Assembly: GCF_018282095.1 (NCBI RefSeq) | Contig: NZ_CP074126.1 | Location: 3,080,341-3,144,340 of the forward strand | Reading direction: 5' to 3' | Source of the DNA: Pseudovibrio brasiliensis | Lineage (GTDB): Bacteria > Pseudomonadota > Alphaproteobacteria > Rhizobiales > Stappiaceae | Length of the DNA: 64,000 nt | Shown here: positions 8,454-14,989 of the stretch, one piece after another | Layout of the letters: each line of letters begins with the position of its first letter | Numbering within the stretch: the first letter of the stretch is position 1 | The notes under the pieces: generated by a model | What the model saw: the letters and a program-made list of their open reading frames with translations, nothing else | What the model was told of the DNA's origin: nothing | Database searches by the model: none | Made by a program: the position numbers and the translations under genes

Positions 8454-8750
8454 ATGACAAAGTATGCTTGGCTAAATCTGGGAGGGAGGTTAGTGAAGTT
8501 GGGTGCCAGACTGGGATGTGCCTAAAATGGGTAGGCAATACACGCGCAACATGCTTTTATGCGGAATGCAATTAATTGGTCAGTAGCTGATACAAAGCTA
8601 CCAGTGTCTCACTTCAGACATGTTTTGGCAGAAACATGGTGAGCACTTTGGGCAATATAAGAAGAGCAATGATGGAATTTTGATTGGTGGAAACGAGTAG
8701 TTAGTTCAGGAGGTGGTCATGGATGAAGATCGGCGATACAAGTTGTTGTT

Positions 8751-9083
8751 TTATGGGGCTTGTAGATCACCGCTGTCATTTGACTTACTCGAGTTGCTGT
8801 CGCGCAATATGGATGAAAGCTCGTTAGCCATCCTGGTCGGCAATGCATCAATGTTGCCGCAGTATATAAAATCTAGCGATATTCCGTATCTCTCGCGCAG
8901 CTTAAGTGCTCCCTGAATAGAAATGCGAAAATCGCCACTTTGCCATTGGCTCATGGATTTTTGCTGTACGCCAGCCGACTCTGAAAACTCTTTTTGTGAC
9001 ATGCCTACATATGTTTCAACCGCACGGAGGCGAATTGCGATATCCGCAAAAGGTCCAGAAATATTTTTAAGCTTTTTCGTCAT
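8751..9083 (-). CDS. CI-like phage repressor (XRE-type helix-turn-helix)
   Basis: This 110-residue protein has an N-terminal helix-turn-helix: MSQKEFSESAGVQQKSMSQW fits the second and third helices of the lambda-repressor fold, followed by ISIQGALKLRERYGISLDFIY, a common ending of this domain. There is no C-terminal autocleavage (S24) domain, so control by RecA is not expected from this protein alone. It lies between two sets of identical operators and diverges from the cro-like gene, as CI does in lambda. It probably keeps pL and pR silent and thus maintains lysogeny. Confidence 0.85.
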   Translation of the reverse strand: MTKKLKNISGPFADIAIRLRAVETYVGMSQKEFSESAGVQQKSMSQWQSGDFRISIQGALKLRERYGISLDFIYCGNIDALPTRMANELSSILRDSNSSKSNDSGDLQAP

Positions 9084-9099
9084 GAGCTTAGACTAACAC

Positions 9100-9164
9100 A
9101 TTCTACATTTCTTAGACCATCGCTCAGATCACATATTGACGCATTCTAAATTAATTAGAATACT
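9100..9164. promoter_or_regulatory. Right operators and pR promoter
   Basis: A perfect palindrome ATTCTAA-N5-TTAGAAT (9143-9161) sits between TTGACG (9136-9141) and AATACT (9159-9164), which are 17 bases apart and form pR. A degenerate copy (ATTCTAC-N5-TTAGACC, 9100-9118) lies nearer the repressor start and may control repressor transcription. The expected pR start is at or next to the ATG of the cro-like gene. Confidence 0.75.
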
Positions 9165-9170
9165 CTTCGT

Positions 9171-9395
9171 ATGACTACAGCTAGGATGATCGCGCAGAAA
9201 CTGGGAAGAGACAGATTGCAAAATGCTCTCGGGATTAAATCGGGCGCGGTAAGCGCTGCCGTTGTGCGAGGGCAATTTCCTGCTTCGTGGTTTCATGAGA
9301 TGGAACAGTTGGCGCTTGCCGCCAATATGGAACTGCCTCGTCATCTCTTTAATTGGAGACGTGGCAACGGGAGACGGAAAGTTATGGGACCGTGA
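9171..9395 (+). CDS. Cro-like small regulator
   Basis: This 74-residue protein is divergent from the CI-like repressor and directly downstream of pR. The segment IAQKLGRDRLQNALGIKSGAVSAAV reads as a short helix-turn-helix, split here by the usual GIKSGAVS turn; FPASWFHEMEQLALAANM follows, as in other small phage regulators. No ribosome-binding site precedes the ATG, and the predicted transcription start falls on it, so the mRNA may be leaderless. It probably competes with the repressor for the shared operators and favours lytic growth. The helix-turn-helix is my reading; the Cro role is inferred from context. Confidence 0.7.
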   Translation: MTTARMIAQKLGRDRLQNALGIKSGAVSAAVVRGQFPASWFHEMEQLALAANMELPRHLFNWRRGNGRRKVMGP

Positions 9396-9542
9396 CCGCC
9401 ACAAGCCGCTAGGGCTGTTCTGAGGGTATAGTTACTAGTCACCTTGTTAACTTCAATCCCTGCGTAATCAGAGAGCGCATTCCGCCACTGATTTTCCAGT
9501 TCTCACTTACATAAATTTCTGCACTGCTCAGGAGGTTTTAAA

Positions 9543-10430
9543 ATGCCTAGTCCCGGAGACGGTTCCCGTTTGTCTATTATCCCGGCCGGTGTGTTTCGGG
9601 ATTTAACTTTGCGGCCGCGCGATATTCAGGTGCTGGGCGTCCTGTGCTGCTCCACTGATGGCAATGGTTTGACCTATCGCAGCCAAGTGAAGATGGCCCG
9701 CCAGCTGGGGGTTGTGCGTTACACAATTCAAAAGGCGATCAGCAACCTTGTGGCTGCTGGCTGGTTGAAGATTTTACGTGGTGAGCGCCCTGATGGTGGC
9801 GACTGCTCTCACACCTACAAGGTGATCAATAAGGATCAGGTGGACTGCGAAGAGCCGGACTTGATGGAGAGTGGCCCGATTGGCGAGCATGTGGTCGCTC
9901 GGAGGGAAAAAGAAAAGGCCAAAAATAGGCAGGGGGTGCCTCCAAAATTAGACACCTATAAGAACGAGTCTTTAATAACTAAAGATGAAGAAGAACAAAC
10001 GGCTGCGAGTAGGTCTTATTGCGAGAGCACTGAGGACACCCAACCCCCTTGCGAGGATGTGGAGGGCATAGGGCAGCGCTTTATCGTGCCTTTGAGGGCG
10101 TTTTTACGCAAAATTGGGCTTGATCCGACTGCAGGGCGCTTACGGGGCGGCCTTGAGCCTGCCTGGGGCTGGGCCGTGAATGGGTGCGATCTTGAGTTAG
10201 ACGTGAAGCCCACATTGCACATGGTTCTTGGGGCCGCGCCTGACCCTGTCAGAAGCTTAAATTATTTCACACGGGCCGTGTTAGCCGCGAAAAACAGCCG
10301 TTTAGAGCAAGGGCAGCTCAATCCAAAGTTCATTCCAGATGGTCGCAAAGCGGCGCAAGCGCGGGCGCGGAAATGTGCTGCAGATGAGCGGGCAACCAAT
10401 GCCGCCATAGACCGCGTTTTTGGAGGGTGA
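9543..10430 (+). CDS. Winged-helix phage replication protein (initiator-like)
   Basis: The first 95 residues form a winged-helix domain: RPRDIQVLGVLCCSTDGNG, then YRSQVKMARQLGVVRYTIQKAI (recognition helix) and NLVAAGWLKILRG (wing). This arrangement is common in phage replication initiators and in DnaD-like proteins. The middle is charged and low-complexity. The C-terminal part (GRLRGGLEPAWGWAVNG) is not recognised. The start has the excellent ribosome site AGGAGG. It is the first long gene of the rightward early operon after cro, matching the place of lambda O. An origin inside the gene was looked for, but no clear iterons were found. Confidence 0.7.
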   Translation: MPSPGDGSRLSIIPAGVFRDLTLRPRDIQVLGVLCCSTDGNGLTYRSQVKMARQLGVVRYTIQKAISNLVAAGWLKILRGERPDGGDCSHTYKVINKDQVDCEEPDLMESGPIGEHVVARREKEKAKNRQGVPPKLDTYKNESLITKDEEEQTAASRSYCESTEDTQPPCEDVEGIGQRFIVPLRAFLRKIGLDPTAGRLRGGLEPAWGWAVNGCDLELDVKPTLHMVLGAAPDPVRSLNYFTRAVLAAKNSRLEQGQLNPKFIPDGRKAAQARARKCAADERATNAAIDRVFGG

Positions 10431-10434
10431 AGCC

Positions 10435-11088
10435 ATGGCAACGCCCGGCGATCTTGTGAAAACCTGTTTTATTGAACCGATGCAAGGCAGCTTTAAGAAA
10501 ACACCCGGCACGAACCCGGAGGCGTATTTTTCCAGCCTCTCGGCAAAGCTCTCGGGGTTTTCTGAGGATGCGTTGAAGGCGGCGGCGTCCAATCTGATCG
10601 AGCGGGCAACGTCTGCAACATGGCCTTATGTTGGAACAATCACAGCAGCTTGCAAATCCGCGCAAGAGCGGTTGGGTGCCAAGGAATCCGGGCAGCCTAA
10701 CCCGGTTCAGGCTGGGTACCCGTGGCCGGAAGCTGTGGCGGTGCGTGTGTTGATTAATCAGGATGCAAGGCTTGCCACGTCTGCGGCGCTGGCTGGTTGG
10801 CATGCTGACCTGATTGATTTTGTGCGCAGAGAAAAACGGGTGCCTTCCATGGAGGAAGTTGAACCGTTTGTGGTGGCCACGATGCAACGCGATGCCCGCA
10901 TAGCAAAGCAGCAACAAGAAGCACTGGACGTTCTGCGAGGTGAGTACAACAGCAAGCTTGAAAAACTACCGGCAAATCATCGCGTTCAAATCATGGCGAG
11001 TTCGATTGCGAACCGCAGGAACAGGCTTGCCGTAATGATCGCAAAAGAGATTGAGGCACGGGAAGAGGTGGCAGATGACCAGTTGTAA
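10435..11088 (+). CDS. Phage early protein, possible helicase-loader analogue
   Basis: This 217-residue protein starts four bases after the stop of the replication-type gene and overlaps the next gene by 14 bases, so all three are cotranscribed. The ATG at 10435 follows GGAGGG; an upstream in-frame ATG lies inside the preceding gene. The N-terminal half (NPEAYFSSLSAKLSGFSED, helix-rich) and the charged C-terminal helices recall small phage loader proteins. Its position right after an initiator-like gene matches lambda P. I see no Walker motif. The family is not recognised, so the replication role is an inference from order. Confidence 0.55.
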   Translation: MATPGDLVKTCFIEPMQGSFKKTPGTNPEAYFSSLSAKLSGFSEDALKAAASNLIERATSATWPYVGTITAACKSAQERLGAKESGQPNPVQAGYPWPEAVAVRVLINQDARLATSAALAGWHADLIDFVRREKRVPSMEEVEPFVVATMQRDARIAKQQQEALDVLRGEYNSKLEKLPANHRVQIMASSIANRRNRLAVMIAKEIEAREEVADDQL

Positions 11089-11848
11089 ACCAAGCCGGAA
11101 GAAGAGGAAGCCAGCACAGGACAAGCGCAGCTACACACGTGCAAGCGCATTAGAGCACATGCGCAGCAAGGGGTTGCTTTCAGACCTGCAATACCGGGTT
11201 GCCTGCCAGATCAGCGTTTTGATGGTGGAGCAGGGCGGGCAGACAAGATCAATCGACTATGCGCAGCCGGTTGTTGACGGGGGCGGGGCTGATCGTGACT
11301 GGCTGATTGTGAGCGCCAGCGATGCCACCCGGAAAATCAAAGAAATTGCGCAGGCGCTTGGCCCTGATCAGGCCGTTGTCGTGTTCTCCATCGCCGGGCA
11401 TTCCATGTCCACCAATGAGGTTGCCTTGCTGTTTGAAGAAAGCAGAGAGCACCGGGAGAACGCAAAACCACTTCGCAAAACTCAGGACTATGTGAGGCAA
11501 TTGCTACGGGATGGCTTAACCCGTGCAGCCTTCCACCTGGGTTTGGCTGTAACCGCGCCCGATACCCTTGTAGGCAAGCGCCTGCGGATCTGGCGAAACC
11601 TGGGAGGTGAACCCATGGAAGACCTCGAGAAGATGCTCACGGAAGGCGAGTTCCTGAGCTGCATGGCTGCGCGATTTATGCAGCGGGCAGGGTTGAGTGA
11701 GGTGGAGGCTGAGAAGCACGCCCGCGTCACGTTGGATGCTTATTGTGATGCTGAAAAGTGCCAGTTTGGGGCTGGTGATTACCTTTGGGGTAAATCAGAT
11801 GCTGAGTATTTGGCGGATGAAGAGTTGAGCTGCTGGGAGGTGGCTTGA
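11075..11848 (+). CDS. Phage early protein of unknown function
   Basis: This 257-residue protein begins with a very basic stretch (SCKPSRKKRKPAQDKRS), suggesting nucleic-acid binding. Residues 30-60 (SALEHMRSKGLLSDLQYRVA) loosely resemble the start of DUF6456-type phage regulators, but I cannot confirm that. A second part after residue 165 contains LSEVEAEKHARVTLDAYC. The ATG at 11075 overlaps the previous stop. It sits just before the methyltransferase and late genes, where lambda-like phages place antiterminators. A regulatory role is possible but not shown. Confidence 0.5.
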   Translation: MTSCKPSRKKRKPAQDKRSYTRASALEHMRSKGLLSDLQYRVACQISVLMVEQGGQTRSIDYAQPVVDGGGADRDWLIVSASDATRKIKEIAQALGPDQAVVVFSIAGHSMSTNEVALLFEESREHRENAKPLRKTQDYVRQLLRDGLTRAAFHLGLAVTAPDTLVGKRLRIWRNLGGEPMEDLEKMLTEGEFLSCMAARFMQRAGLSEVEAEKHARVTLDAYCDAEKCQFGAGDYLWGKSDAEYLADEELSCWEVA

Positions 11849-11874
11849 AGGTGGATTGTGCTTAGAGGTGTCTG

Positions 11875-12459
11875 ATGGGCAAGCGCTCAGATTTTCCGCG
11901 CCGCAAGTTTGATCAGTATTTCACCTGGGATACACGGGCAGGGCAGGCGCTTGCACCCTTTCTTGAGGGTGTCGAGACATATTGCGAGCCATGCGCGGGG
12001 CGTGGGGATCTGATAGGGCAGTTGGACGCTTTAGGGCTTGAGTGTCTGGCTGCCTATGATCTGGACCCAAAGCGCCGGGGGATCATAAGGAAGAACGCTT
12101 TCAGGCTGACAAAAGAGGAGTTGCAGGGCGCGCAGGCGATCATCACAAACCCACCCTGGACCCGGCGACTACTACACGCCCTGATACTGCATTTGTGCCA
12201 ATTGGCCCCAACGTGGCTGCTTTTCGATTCGGATTGGTTGTTTTCTCTGCAATCTCAAAGGTTTATGGGGTTTTGTTCTGATGTTGTTCCCATTGGGAAG
12301 ATGCGTTGGGTTGAAGGAACCCCAGATGATGAGAAAGGAAATTCAGCTTGGTTCAGGTTCGATGCCCAGAACCAGAAACCGACGATATTTCATAGGCGTA
12401 GGAAGTTCTATTTTGGGCTGGATCTTAAAGACTACGTAGCTGAGCCGGTGTTGTTGTGA
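11875..12459 (+). CDS. Phage DNA N6-adenine methyltransferase
   Basis: This 194-residue protein has the two hallmark motifs of amino-methyltransferases: CEPCAGRGDL at about residues 37-46 (S-adenosylmethionine loop, motif I) and ITNPPW at about 89-94 (catalytic motif IV, the NPPW form used by adenine methyltransferases). DLDPKR at about 61-66 fits motif II. There is no cognate endonuclease next to it, so it is an orphan enzyme. It probably methylates phage or host DNA to avoid restriction or to set gene expression. Specificity cannot be read from sequence. It ends the early cluster, just before a terminator-like hairpin. Confidence 0.82.
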   Translation: MGKRSDFPRRKFDQYFTWDTRAGQALAPFLEGVETYCEPCAGRGDLIGQLDALGLECLAAYDLDPKRRGIIRKNAFRLTKEELQGAQAIITNPPWTRRLLHALILHLCQLAPTWLLFDSDWLFSLQSQRFMGFCSDVVPIGKMRWVEGTPDDEKGNSAWFRFDAQNQKPTIFHRRRKFYFGLDLKDYVAEPVLL

Positions 12460-12517
12460 GCTGGTGGGGTTGACGTGTGCGCACTCAAAGCACAATACTT
12501 CTCTACATTGGAATTTA

Positions 12518-12552
12518 GCGCCTTCAAGCTGGTACGGCTTGGGGCGCTTTTT
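12518..12552 (+). terminator. Terminator-like hairpin before the small membrane gene
   Basis: AGCGCC...AAGC pairs with GCTT...GGCGCT, followed by TTTTT. The 19 bases ending this hairpin recur at 12884-12902. Confidence 0.7.
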
Positions 12553-12560
12553 CGTTGGGG
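12542..12560 (+). repeat. 19-bp direct repeat, left copy
   Basis: The bases 12542-12560 (a GGGCGC, five T, then CGTTGGGG) are identical to 12884-12902. The two copies flank the 54-residue membrane gene and each closes a hairpin. Confidence 0.85.
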
Positions 12561-12668
12561 CTTGCTTTCGTTTGTCTTGCCTTACTTTTCCGCCAGTGAC
12601 TTCTTAGAGATGTAGAAATTGAGTACTGGTTTATGATCTGATCATCTTCTCTTGGTGGGGTGATCGAA

Positions 12669-12833
12669 ATGTGGATTATGATTTGGCTGATAATTGCCGG
12701 GACAACCGCAATTATCGCAAGCTCTAAAGGGCGCAACGGTTTTGGGTGGTTTGTGCTCGGTTTTCTTTTCTCAATTTTCGCGTTGATAGCCGTTTGCGCC
12801 ATGCCTGCGTTGAATAGGAATGCAGCGAACTAA
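12669..12833 (+). CDS. Small membrane protein (54 aa), phage cargo
   Basis: This short frame encodes MWIMIWLIIAGTT at the start, then a KGRNGFGWFVLGFLFS segment, giving two hydrophobic helices joined by a short basic turn. The motif KGR(N/S)GFGWF is familiar from small two-helix membrane proteins found in many bacteria and phages. The ATG at 12669 has GGTGGGG upstream. The gene is enclosed by two copies of a hairpin with a 19-bp direct repeat, which suggests that it was acquired as a unit. A role in superinfection exclusion is possible but not shown. Confidence 0.75.
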   Translation: MWIMIWLIIAGTTAIIASSKGRNGFGWFVLGFLFSIFALIAVCAMPALNRNAAN

Positions 12834-12861
12834 AAACGGCTCTAAGTTACGATTCAACAAT

Positions 12862-12894
12862 GCGCTTTCAGGTTGCTGCCTGAGGGCGCTTTTT
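12862..12894 (+). terminator. Terminator-like hairpin before the late operon
   Basis: An 11-bp stem (12862-12872 with 12879-12889, with G-U pairs) and a six-base loop are followed by TTTTT. The next gene starts only 14 bases later, so late transcription must begin after it or read through it. Confidence 0.75.
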
Positions 12895-12902
12895 CGTTGG
12901 GG
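12884..12902 (+). repeat. 19-bp direct repeat, right copy
   Basis: Identical to 12542-12560. It forms the right arm and U-tract of the second hairpin and supplies the G-rich ribosome site of the next gene. Confidence 0.85.
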
Positions 12903-12907
12903 GCTGC

Positions 12908-13534
12908 ATGTTCCAGTACACCGCAAACTTTAGTGAGGTTGCCAAGGGGCTGACAAAAGCGGAACAACGGCAGGTGCCCTATGCAATCAGCCTAGCGCTG
13001 AATGAGACAGCTCAGGATATCAAGGCCAATAGCGAGAAAGCTTTAAGCAGGCGACTTGATCGCCCTACACCCTTCACCAAGCGTGGGCTTGCATTGAAGC
13101 GGGCAAGCAAGCGTAACCTATCGGCCGTTGTCTTCTTCAAGGATCGGCAGGCGGATTATTTGGAGTTGCAGGAGAAGGGCGGAACCAGAAGGCCAAAGCG
13201 TAAGGCGCTGGCGGTTCCGTTCTCGCAGCGGCTCAACAAGTACGGCAACCTGCCACGGCGCAGTATTGACCGGCTGTTGAAGCGACCGGATGTGTTTCAA
13301 GGTGAGATCAACGGTGTTGAGGGGATCTGGCAACGCCCTAAGCGCGGCAAGCGCCGGGATAGCTCGCGAGGCACTAAGGGCCGCACAGGTTTAAAGCTGC
13401 TGGTTGCCTATGAGAAGAGCGCAGACTATCAACCGCGCCTGCGCTTTGAAGAGGGTGCCCGCAAGACTGCAGAAGCCCGGATGAGACGCAACTTCCGGCG
13501 AGCGATGCAGAAGGCCCTGAAAACAGCCCGCTAG
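12908..13534 (+). CDS. Phage structural/morphogenesis protein (minor tail protein Z-like)
   Basis: This 208-residue protein is strongly basic. It shows a pattern known from phage virion assembly proteins: AISLALNETAQDIKANSE near the start, then LDRPTPFTKRGLALKRASK, and a KGGTRRPKRKALAVPF segment. These features recall minor tail protein Z and related alphaproteobacterial prophage proteins. It is unusual that the gene precedes the terminase genes rather than lying among the tail genes. The start has GGGGG upstream, derived from the 19-bp repeat. The family assignment is tentative. Confidence 0.6.
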   Translation: MFQYTANFSEVAKGLTKAEQRQVPYAISLALNETAQDIKANSEKALSRRLDRPTPFTKRGLALKRASKRNLSAVVFFKDRQADYLELQEKGGTRRPKRKALAVPFSQRLNKYGNLPRRSIDRLLKRPDVFQGEINGVEGIWQRPKRGKRRDSSRGTKGRTGLKLLVAYEKSADYQPRLRFEEGARKTAEARMRRNFRRAMQKALKTAR

Positions 13535-13695
13535 AACTTGGGGGCGCGGTTCCATACTCTGAAAAGCTTTGGGTCCTTCCTGGGCCTGCCCCGGCCTGCG
13601 GGTAGTTCGGAACTGCGGGACTTTGGTCTGTGTGGTGTGCGGGAACACTTGGTGTTTAGGTTTCTGTTGTTGTTCCAACTGGAAAGGGGGCGTGC

Positions 13696-14367
13696 ATGGA
13701 TGATGTTGAACGTGATCCGCTCCCTGATGAGGTGGAAGAGCAAGCGGCGATGGTTGAACGCTATCCGCTGCCTGAGGGCGTTGAAGATGTGGTGGTGAAC
13801 AAGCGCCACCTTGCTGCAGCATTTCAGAAGAGTTTGCCCACCATTGATCAATGGATTTCTGAGGGGATGCCTTTTGAAAGCAAGGGCACCAACGGGCAGG
13901 CTTACGAATTCCGATTTTCGGTTTGCTATGCTTGGCAGAAAGCCAGAGAAGCTGCAGAGGCTGCGGAAGAAGAGAAGATCCAAAAGAATATCCGGCAAAT
14001 GCAAATGGCGTTGCTTGGCGGTGGATCTGGCAGTTCTGAAATGGCGCTTACGCCAAAGCAGCGCAAGGAACTTTACGAAACAGAGGCAGCCTATAACAAG
14101 CTAGCACAATCGCGTGGCGAGCTGATCGCCCGTGCTGATGTGGTGGCGTTACTGGAACGGACTTTCTCAGCGGTTCGCAATGCGGTGAACGGGATGCCTG
14201 ACCGGCTGTCCAGGGATGTTGGTTTGGATGGTCGCCAGTCAGAGGCAGCGGTTGTTGTTGCTGATGATCTTCTGGCGGAACTTCACCGGGAGCTTTCTGA
14301 ATTCATGCAGACAATGAGTGCCGAAGAAAACACCGGGCAGGCTGCCATGATGGAGGCTGCGGAATGA
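13696..14367 (+). CDS. Terminase small subunit (Nu1-like)
   Basis: The small terminase recognises the packaging site and recruits the large subunit. This 223-residue protein has an acidic start, then at residues 35-60 a helix-turn-helix of the lambda Nu1 kind (NKRHLAAAFQKSLPTIDQWI, then EGMPF). A helical middle (AAEAAEEEKIQKNIRQMQ) and a C-terminal region (ALLERTFSAVRNAVNGMPDR) typical of phage DNA-packaging proteins follow. Lambda Nu1 has 181 residues, so the size is near normal. It should pair with the GpA-like large subunit at 14990. The two are unusually separated by two leftward genes. Confidence 0.85.
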   Translation: MDDVERDPLPDEVEEQAAMVERYPLPEGVEDVVVNKRHLAAAFQKSLPTIDQWISEGMPFESKGTNGQAYEFRFSVCYAWQKAREAAEAAEEEKIQKNIRQMQMALLGGGSGSSEMALTPKQRKELYETEAAYNKLAQSRGELIARADVVALLERTFSAVRNAVNGMPDRLSRDVGLDGRQSEAAVVVADDLLAELHRELSEFMQTMSAEENTGQAAMMEAAE

Positions 14368-14437
14368 CACGGGTTTTAGATTTGGGAGATTCTATAACAG
14401 TTTCTGCCTGAGGCAATTTTAATTAGCGAATTTCCTC

Positions 14438-14629
14438 CTAGTAATACTTACGTCCACAAGTAGTGCAGACCCAAGGATTACGTGAGTTTTTCATAGATAT
14501 GTAAATCCAGACGAAAATCCAGATCCCTAAGATAAGCGTTAGTATCAAGTGCAATAAATGCGCAGTGGTATGCTTATGCTGCCAAGTAGGGTGTTTGCAG
14601 AAAAAGCAGTGCGTCATTCTATGGGCCAT
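14438..14629 (-). CDS. Small membrane zinc-ribbon protein, phage cargo
   Basis: This 63-residue protein has a CxxC knuckle near the start (HCFFCKHPTW), one strong membrane helix (LLHLILTLILGIWIFVWIYI) and a second CxxC (VCTTCGRKYY) at the end. The four cysteines could form one zinc ribbon if both ends are on the same side, which needs a hairpin helix, or two half sites. The start may be ATG 14629 or 14617. It runs against the late operon and follows the leftward gene at 14880, with which it should be cotranscribed. The function is unknown. Confidence 0.7.
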   Translation of the reverse strand: MAHRMTHCFFCKHPTWQHKHTTAHLLHLILTLILGIWIFVWIYISMKNSRNPWVCTTCGRKYY

Positions 14630-14640
14630 GCGTTTGCTCG

Positions 14641-14880
14641 TTAAGTGGATTTGTGTTTCAGAAGATTGCAAACTTCCCAGAAAATTCCAAAGACAATGCC
14701 AATTGCAATCAACTTCAATGAGCCGTCTATTGCCTCTCCAGTAGTCGTGGTGCCTAGATACCGTCTTGCGAATGCCTGATGGTCAACCGAAGAGGCACCA
14801 ATTACGCCGAGCAATAGGCGAAGTGATCCCGCGACTAAGAGCAAATAAGCGATGATCCGGCTTAGTTTTGCAAAGAACAT
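14641..14880 (-). CDS. Small two-helix membrane protein, phage cargo
   Basis: This 79-residue protein has two hydrophobic segments: IIAYLLLVAGSLRLLLGVIG (about residues 9-28) and LKLIAIGIVFGIFWEVCNLL (about 56-75). A short extracytoplasmic loop lies between them. The ATG is followed by a basic residue-containing start, and the stop is 11 bases before the zinc-ribbon gene start. It lies between the small and large terminase genes, on the other strand, which is a classic moron position. No family is recognised. Confidence 0.65.
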   Translation of the reverse strand: MFFAKLSRIIAYLLLVAGSLRLLLGVIGASSVDHQAFARRYLGTTTTGEAIDGSLKLIAIGIVFGIFWEVCNLLKHKST

Positions 14881-14989
14881 TTCGGTTTCCTTAGGTTCAA
14901 CAGGTTCTTAACTACCCATAAATTAACGCGTTGAAGCGGGAAGGGAATTTCCTGTTTTTCATGGGCCTATTGCTCGGGGTCAATTCACC

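Larger units (their letters stand above)
8296..8750. other. Regulatory gap between early-left operon and repressor
   Basis: The left half holds the pL promoter and two operator palindromes. From about 8460 to 8750 I see no gene that can be supported; the short frames there show no ribosome site or family likeness. Confidence 0.6.

Noticed and set aside
8713-8916. 67-codon rightward frame within the repressor region
   Set aside because: It is antisense to the clear helix-turn-helix repressor and has no family likeness.
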